DNA of 64,000 nucleotides from UBA1724 sp963621575 (GTDB taxonomy: Bacteria > Verrucomicrobiota > Lentisphaeria > Oligosphaerales > Oligosphaeraceae). Below are positions 16,825 through 25,937 of the stretch, one piece after another (the first letter of the stretch is position 1; each line of letters opens with the position of its first letter). The notes beneath the pieces were generated by a model. That model searched no databases. It was not told the DNA's origin and was given only the letters and a program-made list of their open reading frames with translations. The stretch is from positions 9,617 through 73,616 of the forward strand of contig CAVFEH010000010.1 in NCBI GenBank assembly GCA_963621575.1. The letters run 5' to 3'. The position numbers and the translations under genes were made by a program.

Positions 16825-19800
16825 TTATTCGAAGCGTCCGCAGCAGGCCTTGTATTTCTTTCCGGAGCCGCAGGGGCAGGGGTCGTTGCGCCCCACCTTG
16901 GGCTGCTGGCGGCGGATGGTGGATGGCTGCTGCCGCTTGCGGGGGGCGTCGTCGCCGTGCCCCTCGAACTGTCCCAGGGACTGGTGGAGGGTCTGGATGT
17001 TTCCGGCGGGCCTCCTGGGGGCGGCGGGGGGCAGGGCGTTCTTCTTCTTTTGCGCGTCCTGGGACTCCTCGCCGTCGCCCTCCTCCTGGCCGCGCCCGCG
17101 GCTGGCGGGCTGCTGGCGGACCACCATGCGGTATCGGAAGATGTTCATGGAGACGGAGTCCTTGATGGTGTTCAGCAGATTGGAGTAGAGGTTGTAGGCC
17201 TCCTGCTTGTATTCCACCAGGGGGTCCCGCTGGCCGTAGGAGCGCAGCTGGACGCTCTGCCGGAGGTCGTCCATGTCGTAGAGGTGCGCCTGGTAGAGGT
17301 TGTCCAGGGCGTCGAGCATGATGAAGCGCTCCAGCCAGCGGCTGGCCTCGGGGCCCTCCACCTTTTCCTTGAGGGAGTAGACCTGATCGATGCCGTCCAT
17401 GATGGCCTGGACGAGGGTCTCGGCGTCCTTCTGGTTTTCGGGTTTGGTGAAGGTCTCGGGGGGGAAGGAGAAGGGGATGGTGCGCCCCAGCCACTCCTGG
17501 AGTTCGGTGGTGTCCAGGTCGGAGTTGCGGGAGCGTGCCGCGAAGGCGGCGTCGACGCGTTCGCCGACGGCGGTGCGGATGAAGTCCATGAGGAGCTTCC
17601 GGGAGTCCTCGGTGGTGAGGATTTCGTGGCGCAGGCCGTAGATTGCGGCGCGCTGCTTGTTCATCACGTCGTCGTATTCCAGGGTGCGCTTGCGGATGCT
17701 GAAGTGCTGTTGCTCCACGCGGCGCTGCGCCTTTTCCACGGCGCGGGTGAGCATTCCGTGGGAGAGTTCCTGTCCGTCTTCCAGGCCCAGGCGTCCCATG
17801 ATGGCGGCGAGGCGGTCGGATGCGAAGAGGCGCATGAGGTTGTCTTCCAGGGAGATGTAGAATCTGCTGGAACCGGGGTCGCCCTGCCGGGAGCAGCGTC
17901 CGCGAAGCTGGAGGTCGATGCGCCGGGCGTCATGGCGTTCGGATCCGATGACGTGGAGCCCGCCCAGTTCCTTGACGCCGGGGCCCAGCTTGATGTCGGT
18001 GCCTCGGCCGGCCATGTTGGTGGCAATGGTGACCGCCCCGCGTTGCCCGGCGCGGGCCACGATCTCGGCCTCGCTTTGGTTGTGCTTGGCGTTCAGGACA
18101 TTGTGGATGATCTTCTCGCGGGTGAGCAGACGGCTGAGCAGCTCGGAGACCTCCACGGAGATGGTGCCCACCAGCACGGGCTGCCCCTTCTTGTTGCACT
18201 CTTTGATCTCCTCGATGATGGCGCGGTATTTTTCGCGCTGGGTCTTGTAGATCCGGTCGTCGTAGTCGATGCGCTGGCAGGGGCGGTTGGTGGGGATGGT
18301 GACCACGTCCAGGTTGTAGATGGACTTGAATTCTGTGGCCTCGGTGGCGGCGGTGCCGGTCATGCCCCCCAGCTTCTCGTACATGCGGAAGTAGTTCTGG
18401 ATGGTGATGGAGGCGAGGGTCTGGGTCTCCCGCTCGATCTTCACATTCTCCTTGGCCTCCAGGGCCTGGTGGAGACCCTCGGAGAAGCGCCGCCCCGGCT
18501 GGGGGCGCCCGGTGAATTCGTCGACGATGATGACCTTGTTGTCCTGGACGACATACTGGACATCCTTTTCGAAGAGGCAGTATGCGCGGAGGAGCTGGGA
18601 GATGTTGTGGAGCAGCTCGGCCTTGGTGTCGTATTCCACCTGGACGGCCTTGCGGCGCTCCAGCTTTTCCTCGGGGGAGAGGCTGTCGTCGCCGTCCAGT
18701 TCGCTGAAGATGGTGGGGAGGTCGGGGATCACGAACGCCTGGGGGTCGGAGGGCATGAGTTCACGGCGCCCCTTTTCGGAGAGCTCGGATTCACCGCCCT
18801 TCTCGTCCACGGAGAAGTAGAGCTCCTGCTTGATCTCCTGGAGCAGTCCGCGGTTCACGTCGGAGTGCCACTCCGCATCCACCTTCTCCAGGCCCTTGCG
18901 GACGCCCGGGTCTTCCATGAAGCGCCGCAGGAGCTTGTGCCGGGGCATGCCCATCTGGACCTTCGCCAGCAGGTGGTAGGCGTCGTCCTTGTCCTGGGCG
19001 GTGGCGTCGGGTTTGTCGAGGAGGGCCTTGGCGTCCTGGAGGAGTCCGGCGACCAGGCGGAACTGCTTTGTGTAGAGGGATTCCACCATGGGCTTCACCT
19101 TGTCATACATGTGGGTGGAGACCTTGGCGGGCCCTGCGATGATCAGGGGGGTGCGGGCCTCGTCGATGAGGATGGAGTCGATTTCGTCCACGATGGCGTA
19201 GTAGTAGTCCCGCTGGACCAGCTCCTCCTTCGAGTGGGCCATGCCCATGTCGCGGAGGTAGTCGAAACCGAATTCGGAGTTCGTGCCGTAGGTGATGTCG
19301 CAGGCGTATTGTTCGCGGCGGACCTGGGGGGACTGGTTGTTCTGGATGCATCCCACGGTGAGGCCCAGCCAGCGAAGGACGTGTCCCATCCACTCGGAGT
19401 CGCGGCGGGCCAGGTAGTCGTTGACGGTGACCAGCTGGACATTCCTGCCGGTGAGGGCGTTGAGGTAGAGGGGCATGGTGGCCACCAGGGTCTTGCCTTC
19501 GCCGGTGGCCATCTCCGCGATCTTGGACTGGTTCAGGACGATGCCGCCCATGATCTGGACGTCGAAGGGGACCATGTCCCACTCCAGACGGTGCCCGGTG
19601 ACCTCCACGAAGTGCTCCTCTTCCTTGGTGGACTCCTTCAGGCGCCGGCAGGCGTCCTTCACCACGGCGTAGGCCTCGCACAGGATCTGGTCGACGGTCT
19701 CGCCGTTCTTGAGGCGTTCCTTGAATTCCGGCGTCTTGGCGCGCAGCTCGTCGTCGGAGAGGGACCGATATTGCTCCGCCAGCTGGTTCACCTTCTGGAC

Positions 19801-19875
19801 GAGGGGCCAGAGTTTGTTGACCACGCGCTTGTTGCGGCTGCTGAAGAGCTTTTTGATAATCCAGTCGAGAAGCAT
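16825..19875 (-). CDS. secA: Protein translocase ATPase SecA
   Basis: The 1,016-residue motor of the Sec pathway drives preproteins through SecYEG. Visible are the N-terminal helix, Walker A M-A-T-G-E-G-K-T (near residue 100), Walker B V-D-E-I-D-S-I-L-I-D-E-A-R-T-P-L, G-R-P-Q-P-G-R-R-F-S-E-G-L-H-Q-A, N-M-A-G-R-G-T-D-I and G-R-C-S-R-Q-G-D-P-G. The C-terminal zinc tail is C-P-C-G-S-G-K-K-Y-K-A-C-C. The protein is longer than the roughly 900-residue norm because of an insertion in the preprotein cross-linking region (about 270-420) and a charged linker before the zinc tail. An acidic, Gln-rich stretch precedes the linker. Confidence 0.97.
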   Translation of the reverse strand: MLLDWIIKKLFSSRNKRVVNKLWPLVQKVNQLAEQYRSLSDDELRAKTPEFKERLKNGETVDQILCEAYAVVKDACRRLKESTKEEEHFVEVTGHRLEWDMVPFDVQIMGGIVLNQSKIAEMATGEGKTLVATMPLYLNALTGRNVQLVTVNDYLARRDSEWMGHVLRWLGLTVGCIQNNQSPQVRREQYACDITYGTNSEFGFDYLRDMGMAHSKEELVQRDYYYAIVDEIDSILIDEARTPLIIAGPAKVSTHMYDKVKPMVESLYTKQFRLVAGLLQDAKALLDKPDATAQDKDDAYHLLAKVQMGMPRHKLLRRFMEDPGVRKGLEKVDAEWHSDVNRGLLQEIKQELYFSVDEKGGESELSEKGRRELMPSDPQAFVIPDLPTIFSELDGDDSLSPEEKLERRKAVQVEYDTKAELLHNISQLLRAYCLFEKDVQYVVQDNKVIIVDEFTGRPQPGRRFSEGLHQALEAKENVKIERETQTLASITIQNYFRMYEKLGGMTGTAATEATEFKSIYNLDVVTIPTNRPCQRIDYDDRIYKTQREKYRAIIEEIKECNKKGQPVLVGTISVEVSELLSRLLTREKIIHNVLNAKHNQSEAEIVARAGQRGAVTIATNMAGRGTDIKLGPGVKELGGLHVIGSERHDARRIDLQLRGRCSRQGDPGSSRFYISLEDNLMRLFASDRLAAIMGRLGLEDGQELSHGMLTRAVEKAQRRVEQQHFSIRKRTLEYDDVMNKQRAAIYGLRHEILTTEDSRKLLMDFIRTAVGERVDAAFAARSRNSDLDTTELQEWLGRTIPFSFPPETFTKPENQKDAETLVQAIMDGIDQVYSLKEKVEGPEASRWLERFIMLDALDNLYQAHLYDMDDLRQSVQLRSYGQRDPLVEYKQEAYNLYSNLLNTIKDSVSMNIFRYRMVVRQQPASRGRGQEEGDGEESQDAQKKKNALPPAAPRRPAGNIQTLHQSLGQFEGHGDDAPRKRQQPSTIRRQQPKVGRNDPCPCGSGKKYKACCGRFE

Positions 19876-19941
19876 CGTTCTAGGGGACAGTGGGGGCTGG
19901 GGGAATCGGGGAGGCGGTCTCCGGGGGAGTTTCGGGACGCG

Positions 19942-20511
19942 TTATTTGGAACCGGGGTGTTCCAGGGGCTTTCCCTGTGCGCAGATGGGGCATTCGGCGG
20001 GGTTGAAGGTGCGCAGGGAGAGCTTGATGAGCTTGTGGAAGGGGATGCCGAAGTCCACGTCGCCGTGGCTGCGGTCCACCATGACGGTGACGCCCACGGG
20101 GATGGCGCCGAAGGAGCGTGCCAGGTCGATGGTCTGCAGGACGCGGCCGCCCTTGGTGACCACATCTTCGGCGACGAGGACGCGCTCGCCGGGCTTCAGG
20201 GTGAATCCGCGGCGGAGGATGAGGTTCGACTGGTCGTCCTTTTCGGCGAAGATGGCGCGGGTCTGGAGGGCCTTGGCCACTTCCTGCCCAACCACGATTC
20301 CGCCGATGGCGGGGGAGAGGACCACGTCGATGTGTTCGCCTGCCCAGGGCTTGGCCATCTCGGCGCAGAGCTTGCTGGCGATGTCCGCGTACTGCAGGAG
20401 GAGCGCGGCCTGGAAATACTGGTCGCTGTGGAGTCCGCTGCGCAGGAGGAAGTGTCCGTTGAGCAGGGCGCCGGTGTCGGACATGTACTTCAGAATTTCG
20501 GTTTCGTTCAT
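19942..20511 (-). CDS. pyrE: Orotate phosphoribosyltransferase
   Basis: A 189-residue enzyme that joins orotate and PRPP to give orotidine monophosphate in pyrimidine synthesis. It has F-L-L-R-S-G-L-H-S-D-Q-Y-F-Q, S-P-A-I-G-G-I-V-V-G, A-E-K-D-D-Q and the PRPP-binding V-L-V-A-E-D-V-V-T-K-G-G. The C-terminus adds E-C-P-I-C, a feature of some PyrE proteins. It is 66 nt upstream of secA on the same strand. No other pyrimidine gene is present. Confidence 0.93.
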   Translation of the reverse strand: MNETEILKYMSDTGALLNGHFLLRSGLHSDQYFQAALLLQYADIASKLCAEMAKPWAGEHIDVVLSPAIGGIVVGQEVAKALQTRAIFAEKDDQSNLILRRGFTLKPGERVLVAEDVVTKGGRVLQTIDLARSFGAIPVGVTVMVDRSHGDVDFGIPFHKLIKLSLRTFNPAECPICAQGKPLEHPGSK

Positions 20512-20660
20512 GATGGGGTGTCCTCGGTGGGATTGTCAGGGGAAGGATTTGCGGGGGAAGGCGGGGATGCCGTCCCCTTCGGAGAGCCGCGGGGGCAGGG
20601 GGTGTGCGCGGGCCGTTCCCGCGCCATGCGCATGCGTCTTTCTGGAAAGGGGTGCGGGCG

Positions 20661-21818
20661 CTACTTGGCCTTCTGGGGCTTCACGGCGTTCCGGAGCTGG
20701 TCGATGCCGTCGCAGATGGCCACGGCCAGGCTGTCCTGGTAGTCGGCCCTCTGGAGTTTTGCGCGCTCCTTTTCGTTGGAGAGGTACCCGATTTCCACCA
20801 GCATGGCGGGGGCCGGGGTGTCGATGATGACCTTGAACTGTTTGCGCCGCAGCCCCCGGTCCAGGGCGCCGGTGGCCTTGATGAGCGCCCGTTGGGTGAA
20901 GAATCCCCAGAGGGCGCTGGTGCGCTGGAAGGGCGTGGCCTTCCCCTGCTTGCCGATGTTCTTGGTGCCCACGGAGGGGACGCCGGGGGGGTTGGCCACG
21001 TAGACCTCGATGCCGTTTCCGTCGGCGCTTTCCATGGCATTGGTATGGATGGAGAGGAAGAGGTCCGCCTTCTTGGCCTCGGCGAAGGAACAGCGCTGGT
21101 CCAGGGTGAGGGTCGTGTCGTCGTTGCGGGTCATGCTGACCTTGTATCCGCGTTTTCGGAGGATGGAGGCCACCTTCCGGGCCATGAGCAGGTTCAGGTC
21201 CTTCTCCAGGAATTTCCCCCGTGCCGCGCCCTGGTCTTTGCCGCCGTGCCCGGGGTCCACGACGATGTGCTGGATGGTGCGCCGGGGGAGTTTGGCGGTC
21301 TGGAGGAGGGGTTCCAGAAGTTCGGTGAAATCCGTCTTTTCCAGGTAGAAGCGCCCGTGGTTCACGATGACGGGGAAGCTGAGGCTGGCCTGGATGCCGG
21401 CGATCTGGCAGAAGGCCAGGTGTTCGGTGAAGACCAGGGTTTCCTTCCGGGGGGTGGTGAGGGTCAGGATGAAGTCCTTGCCGCTCTTTTTCGTGGAGCT
21501 CTTGAAGCCGTAGCGCGCCCCCATGTCCAGCAGATCCACGTAGGCGCGCTTCAGGTGGGTGATCTCCCGGAGGTTTTTCCTGGGCTGGGGGACCGGCCAG
21601 CCGGCGGCGGTGGTGGCCGGCGCCTTGGGGACCGCGGGCATGGGGCGGCTGGCCGCGGGGTGCGTGGGCTTCGCCGGTGCGGCGGGCTTCACGGGCTGGG
21701 AGGTCAGCAGGGGCTTTTTGCGGGCGGGGGCCTTGTCGGCGGCGCACAGGGTGCCTGCCGCCGCCAGCAGGAGTGTGGCGGCGGCCAGTAGGAGTGCGAT
21801 GGCGGCGAGGCGGTTCAT
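20661..21818 (-). CDS. Secreted N-acetylmuramoyl-L-alanine amidase (Amidase_3)
   Basis: A 385-residue periplasmic amidase that cuts between MurNAc and the peptide stem of peptidoglycan. The start at 21818 gives a signal peptide (M-N-R-L-A-A-I-A-L-L) and forms an ATGA overlap with the end of clpX, so the two are coupled. An Ala/Pro/Lys-rich linker and an N-terminal domain of about 120 residues precede the zinc amidase domain. The zinc ligands are in V-D-P-G-H-G-G, F-L-E-K-D-L-N and S-I-H-T-N-A, and the catalytic Glu in M-L-V-E-I-G-Y-L-S-N. The N-terminal domain resembles the AMIN-like targeting region only loosely. Confidence 0.92.
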   Translation of the reverse strand: MNRLAAIALLLAAATLLLAAAGTLCAADKAPARKKPLLTSQPVKPAAPAKPTHPAASRPMPAVPKAPATTAAGWPVPQPRKNLREITHLKRAYVDLLDMGARYGFKSSTKKSGKDFILTLTTPRKETLVFTEHLAFCQIAGIQASLSFPVIVNHGRFYLEKTDFTELLEPLLQTAKLPRRTIQHIVVDPGHGGKDQGAARGKFLEKDLNLLMARKVASILRKRGYKVSMTRNDDTTLTLDQRCSFAEAKKADLFLSIHTNAMESADGNGIEVYVANPPGVPSVGTKNIGKQGKATPFQRTSALWGFFTQRALIKATGALDRGLRRKQFKVIIDTPAPAMLVEIGYLSNEKERAKLQRADYQDSLAVAICDGIDQLRNAVKPQKAK

Positions 21819-23404
21819 GCGGGGAAGGGGAGTTCGGAGGGGGCTTTCTTGTGCATGACAAGGGCGGCGGGCTTCTCGCCGCGGATCACGCCGGCATCCA
21901 CGGTGCATTCGCCAGACATTCCCTCGGAGGCCTTGGGGATCTCGAACATGACATCCAGCATCCGCTTCTCCAGGATGGCGCGCAGGCCGCGGGCGCCGGT
22001 GCCCTTGGTGTGGGCGATGGCGGCGACGGCCTCCAGGGCGTCCTGGGTGATGGTCAGCTTGATTCCGGAGAGCCTCATGAGCTCCTGATACTGCTTCACC
22101 AGGGAGTTCCGGGGCTCGGTGAGGATGTGGAGGAGGTCATCCTGGGAGAGCTCCTTGAGGGAGGCGATGATGGGGAGCCGTCCCACGAATTCGGGGATGA
22201 GTCCGAACTGCACAAGGTCCTCTGGCTCCACGTGGCTCAGGGGGTTCTTCGCCAGATCCTCCTGCTCCCGGCTGGCAACGGCCTCGTCGGCGTTTTCGTT
22301 GTCGCCGTGGAGGAATCCCAGCTGGCGGGAGCCGCCGCGGCGGGAGACGATCTTGTCAAGTCCCACGAAGGCGCCGCCGCAGATGAAGAGGATGTTCTTG
22401 GTGTTCAGGTGGATGTATTCCTGGTCGGGGTGCTTGCGGCCGCCCTTGGGGGGAATGTTCGCCACCGTGTTCTCCACGATCTTCAGCAACGCCTGCTGCA
22501 CGCCCTCGCCGGAGACGTCGCGGGTGATGGAGACGTTCTGGGTCTTGCGGGCGACCTTGTCGATTTCGTCCACGTAGACGATGCCCACCTCGGCCTTTTC
22601 CAGATTGTAGTCGGCGGCCTGGACCAGCCGCAGCAGGATGTTCTCCACGTCCTCGCCCACGTAACCGGCTTCGGTGAGGGTGGTGGCGTCGGAGATTGCG
22701 AAGGGGACCTTCAGCAGCCGTGCCAGGGCCTGGGCCAGGAGGGTCTTTCCGGAGCCGGTGGGTCCGATCATGAGCACGTTGCTCTTGGCCAGCTCCACGG
22801 CGTCCTGGGGGGTGGCGCCGGCTGCCTTCTGCTGGCGTTCGAAGAGGACGCGCTTGTAGTGGTTGAAGACGGCCACGGAGAGGGTGCGCTTGGCCTCCTC
22901 CTGTCCGTAGCAATACTGGCTCAGGTAGTCGTAGATCTCCTTCGGGGTCTGGAGGGAGTCCCAGGAGAGTGCCTGCTCCCTCTTCCGGGGGGAGGTCTCC
23001 GCGCCGGCCGGGAGGCCTGCGGATTGGGAAGCTTGCCTTCCGGCGGCGGCGCCCGGGGCCACGGCCTCGGGGTTGATGCCGCAGCGCTCCACGATGTCGT
23101 CCTGCCCCATGATCACCAGGTTTCGCATGAAATCGACCAGGGAGGTCCAGCAGGCGGGGGCGGGGATCCCGCGCTCGTAGCAGAGCCCCAGCGCCTGGAG
23201 GTGCGCCATGGTCTCGGGGTCATGGCAGGCGTAGACGGCCTCCAGGAAGGTGTGGGCGCAGTGCCGGCAGATGACGGGGAGGCCGGAATTCAGGGAGGAG
23301 AGATCGACGGCGAGCTCCTCGTGGGGATAGCATTCGCCGCACATGATGCACCGTTCCTCGTTCTTCCGGGAGGTGCGCCTGGTCTTGGGGGTGGTGGCTG
23401 CCAT
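21815..23404 (-). CDS. clpX: ATP-dependent protease ATPase subunit ClpX, with long inter-domain linker
   Basis: A 529-residue AAA+ unfoldase that feeds ClpP. The N-terminal zinc-binding domain has C-I-M-C (19-22) and C-R-H-C (46-49). Walker A is G-P-T-G-S-G-K-T (214-221), Walker B V-Y-V-D-E-I-D-K (276-283), and a G-Y-V-G-E-D-V pore loop and R-R-G-G loops follow. The ClpP-docking tripeptide appears as L-G-F. In E. coli the Walker A lies near residue 120, so roughly 95 extra residues separate the zinc domain from the ATPase. They include a helical part rich in Cys, Ala and His and an Ala/Gln/Ser linker. It starts 5 nt after clpP and ends in an ATGA overlap with the amidase gene. Confidence 0.94.
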   Translation of the reverse strand: MAATTPKTRRTSRKNEERCIMCGECYPHEELAVDLSSLNSGLPVICRHCAHTFLEAVYACHDPETMAHLQALGLCYERGIPAPACWTSLVDFMRNLVIMGQDDIVERCGINPEAVAPGAAAGRQASQSAGLPAGAETSPRKREQALSWDSLQTPKEIYDYLSQYCYGQEEAKRTLSVAVFNHYKRVLFERQQKAAGATPQDAVELAKSNVLMIGPTGSGKTLLAQALARLLKVPFAISDATTLTEAGYVGEDVENILLRLVQAADYNLEKAEVGIVYVDEIDKVARKTQNVSITRDVSGEGVQQALLKIVENTVANIPPKGGRKHPDQEYIHLNTKNILFICGGAFVGLDKIVSRRGGSRQLGFLHGDNENADEAVASREQEDLAKNPLSHVEPEDLVQFGLIPEFVGRLPIIASLKELSQDDLLHILTEPRNSLVKQYQELMRLSGIKLTITQDALEAVAAIAHTKGTGARGLRAILEKRMLDVMFEIPKASEGMSGECTVDAGVIRGEKPAALVMHKKAPSELPFPA

Positions 23405-23409
23405 GGACG

Positions 23410-24015
23410 CTAGTTCTTGGCGGTGGCCTTCGGCTGGGGCTCGATGATGGCGTCCACCACGTGGTAGTCGCGGGCCTCCTGGGCGGACATGAAGAAGTCG
23501 CGTTCGGAGTCCTTGGCGATCTGTTCGGCGGTCTTCCCGATGTGCTTGGCGAGGATGTCGTAGAGCACGGCCTTGGTCTTCAGAATCTCCTGGGCCTGGA
23601 TGTGGATGTCGGCGGCGGTGCCCTGGCAGCCGCCGGAGGGCTGGTGGATCATGATGCGGGAGTGGGGCAGCGCGAAGCGTTTTCCGGCGGCGCCGGCGGC
23701 CAGCAGGACGGCGCCCATGGAGGCGGCCTGCCCGATGCAATAGGTGCGCACGTCGCAGGAGAGCATCTGCATGGTGTCGTAGATGGCCAGGCCGGCGGAG
23801 ACCACGCCGCCGGGGGAATTGATGTAGAAGTGGATGTCCTTCTTGGGATCCTCGCTCTGCAGGAAGAGGAACTGGGCCATGATGCAGTTGGCCACCGCGT
23901 CGTCCACTTCGCTGCCCAGCATGACAATGCGGTCTTTCAGCAGGCGGGAATAGATGTCATACTGCCGCTCGCCGTTGCCGGTCTGCTCGATGACGTAGGG
24001 TGCGTAGAAACTCAT
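23410..24015 (-). CDS. clpP: ATP-dependent Clp protease proteolytic subunit
   Basis: A 201-residue serine peptidase of the Clp tetradecamer. The catalytic Ser is in G-Q-A-A-S-M-G-A, His in M-I-H-Q-P-S-G-G and Asp in E-R-D-F-F-M-S. The start at 24015 gives M-S-F-Y-A-P-Y-V-I-E and is preceded by a good Shine-Dalgarno (GGAGG, 8-9 nt upstream), so longer in-frame extensions are rejected. It is followed by clpX after 5 nt. A 350-nt spacer separates it from the trigger-factor gene. Confidence 0.96.
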   Translation of the reverse strand: MSFYAPYVIEQTGNGERQYDIYSRLLKDRIVMLGSEVDDAVANCIMAQFLFLQSEDPKKDIHFYINSPGGVVSAGLAIYDTMQMLSCDVRTYCIGQAASMGAVLLAAGAAGKRFALPHSRIMIHQPSGGCQGTAADIHIQAQEILKTKAVLYDILAKHIGKTAEQIAKDSERDFFMSAQEARDYHVVDAIIEPQPKATAKN

Positions 24016-24365
24016 GGTTTTCCTCCGGGAATAGGGTTTTGGAGCATTGGTCTGCAGGTCCTCCGGTCCGCCGAATAGGAGGCGGAGGGGGACGGAAAGG
24101 GGTGGGCGTCCGGCGGCGCCGCGTCGTGCAACCGTGGGGGGCGTCGCATACGCGCAGGCGTACGCGTACAAAGAGTGCCGCCGGGGCATGGGGTGCCCGG
24201 GTCGGCGGCGTGTCGGACGCACGCAGGGGGGCGTCGCGGCCCTGTATGCTACGGCGTGCTTGCGTGCGTGATGGGTGTGCCGTGCAGGGGCGGGAGGGAG
24301 CGGGGCGGCGTGCCGCCGGAGCTTCTTCCCTTCCCTGCGCGGACGATGCTGCGGGGGGAGGGGGG
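24016..24365 (-). other. 350-nt GC-rich spacer between tig and clpP
   Basis: No gene is supported here. The middle (24145-24175) holds alternating gcatacgcgc / aggcgtacgcgtac runs that can fold back on themselves, and many CG-rich imperfect repeats (gtgcg, gcgtg). The segment would be the tig-clpP intercistronic region. No clear terminator with a T tract or promoter was found, so readthrough from tig into clpP is possible. Confidence 0.4.
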
Positions 24366-25697
24366 TTAGGCCTCCACCTCGGTGATGTCGGCCTTGTCCA
24401 GGAGGACGCGGAGGCTCTTCTGGCGCATGAGGGTGGAGTACATGTTCTGGAGCATGCCCTCCTGCTTCTGGACGGCGCCCAGGAAGGCGTCCAGGTCCAT
24501 GCCCATGCTCTGGGCGCGGCCGGCGCAGTAGTTCAGCAACTCCTGCTGGCTCACCTCGACCTTCTCCTTCTGGGCGATCTCGTCCAGGGCGAGGACCATG
24601 CGCATGGACTCGGGGACCTCCTTGTCGGCCTTCTCGCACTCTTCCTGGAACTTCTTGTCGAACTCCTCGCCCTTCAGGCCCTGCTTCTCAAGGTGCTCCT
24701 TGGCGCGGTCCTTGGCCTCCTGGAGGTTCTCGGCCAGCAGATTGGGAGGCAGGGGGAAGTCCAGGAGGGCGCTGTAGGCCTTCTGGAGCTGGGTCATGAC
24801 ATCCACCTCGGCGGCGGCCTTGGCGTTGGACTCCATCTGCTCGCGGAGCTTCGCCTTCACCTCGTCCAGGCTGTGGGCGCCGGTGCGCTCGGCGAAGGCC
24901 TCGTCGAACTTGGGGGGGGTGAAACCGTGGATTTCACGGATGGTGAAGTGGTAGGGGATGGTCTTTCCGGCCAGTTCCTTCACGCGGAAGTCCCCGGGGA
25001 AGTGGACCTCCACGTCCTTGGTGGATTCGAGGGTGGTTCCGACGAGGGCGTCGATGACGCCGGGGATGCTCTCGGGCTCCCGGAGGATCTGCCAGGAGTT
25101 GGTGCCGGAGAGGAGGTACTTTGCCTGGGGCACGTCCTTCAGGGCGTCGTCGGCGTCGGTGGTGAAGTCCACGCGGAGCATGTCGCCGGCCTCGGCGGGG
25201 CGGGTGACCTTCTCGTAGTTGCCGTGCATGCGGACGAAGGTCTCGGCGGCCTCGTCAACCTTCTTGTCCTCGATGGCGGCCTTCTTGCGGGTGGCCTTGA
25301 GGCCCTGGTAGGCGGGCAGCTCGATTTCGGGGAAGACCTCGAAGGTGGCCTTCAGGGAGAAGTCCTGGTCGGGGGTGTACTCGGGGAGCTTGTCGTTTTC
25401 CAGGGAGATTTTGCCGGCGAGGCGGACCTTCTTCTCCGGCAGCACCTCGTCCAGGGCGCGGTTCAGCAGGGTCTGCGCAGTCTCCTCGCAGATGTCCTTC
25501 CCGAACTGGGAGAGGACGTAGGACATGGGGACATGGCCCGCACGGAAGCCGGGACGCTGAATCTTGCTGGTGTACTTGGTCAGCACATCCTTGTACGTCT
25601 TCTTGCCGTCCTTGGCGGGCACCACGGCAGTCAACTGCATGGAGCACGGAGCGAGGCTGGCCAAGTCGGCCTGCAGACCACTTTTGTAGGTTTCCAC
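24366..25697 (-). CDS. tig: Trigger factor (ribosome-associated chaperone)
   Basis: A 443-residue chaperone and peptidyl-prolyl isomerase that meets nascent chains at the ribosome exit. Translation starts at GTG 25697 (reads V-E-T-Y-K-S), with GAAGGAG 8 nt upstream; upstream in-frame ATGs lie in the promoter region. The N-terminal ribosome-binding part has the G-F-R-A-G-H-V-P signature (usually G-F-R-x-G-x-x-P). The central FKBP-type domain spans about 165-250, and the C-terminal helical cradle follows. It leads the run tig-clpP-clpX-amidase, a common gene order. Confidence 0.94.
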   Translation of the reverse strand: METYKSGLQADLASLAPCSMQLTAVVPAKDGKKTYKDVLTKYTSKIQRPGFRAGHVPMSYVLSQFGKDICEETAQTLLNRALDEVLPEKKVRLAGKISLENDKLPEYTPDQDFSLKATFEVFPEIELPAYQGLKATRKKAAIEDKKVDEAAETFVRMHGNYEKVTRPAEAGDMLRVDFTTDADDALKDVPQAKYLLSGTNSWQILREPESIPGVIDALVGTTLESTKDVEVHFPGDFRVKELAGKTIPYHFTIREIHGFTPPKFDEAFAERTGAHSLDEVKAKLREQMESNAKAAAEVDVMTQLQKAYSALLDFPLPPNLLAENLQEAKDRAKEHLEKQGLKGEEFDKKFQEECEKADKEVPESMRMVLALDEIAQKEKVEVSQQELLNYCAGRAQSMGMDLDAFLGAVQKQEGMLQNMYSTLMRQKSLRVLLDKADITEVEA

Positions 25698-25784
25698 GGT
25701 GAAAAACTCCTTCAGTAAGGAAAAAGAGCTTGCTGCTATAGAAATGCACTCCGCCGATCGTTCGGCAGGAGGCCGGGCGGAGAG

Positions 25785-25796
25785 TGGCATACTATA
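25785..25796 (-). promoter_or_regulatory. Candidate promoter -10 box for tig
   Basis: TATAGT on the minus strand (25796-25791) is followed by ATGCCA. It lies about 95 nt before the GTG of tig and matches the -10/discriminator pattern of the other units. The -35 region is not obvious. Confidence 0.4.
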
Positions 25797-25857
25797 ACCT
25801 CCCCAAAGCCCCTCGCATTCCCTTCCCCATGCTTTCCGCATTTCTCACACCGCCTTG

Positions 25858-25869
25858 TATAGTTAGCGA
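25858..25869 (+). promoter_or_regulatory. Candidate promoter -10 box for the COG3014-type lipoprotein gene
   Basis: TATAGT (25858-25863) is followed by TAGCGA, about 75 nt before the ATG at 25938. It lies close to the divergent tig promoter, so this 240-nt region would hold two back-to-back promoters. No strong -35 box is seen. Confidence 0.35.
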
Positions 25870-25937
25870 AAAGCCGACTGGCATTCCTCCCCCTTGGTGA
25901 ACGACCGCACTCCTTTCTCACGCCTTCCTTCTGCCCT

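Noticed and set aside
16747..20742. Open frame of 1,331 codons on the plus strand opposite secA and pyrE
   Set aside because: Antisense reading of high-GC coding DNA. It is low complexity (Gly, Val, Asp, His rich), and the minus-strand genes are clearly real.
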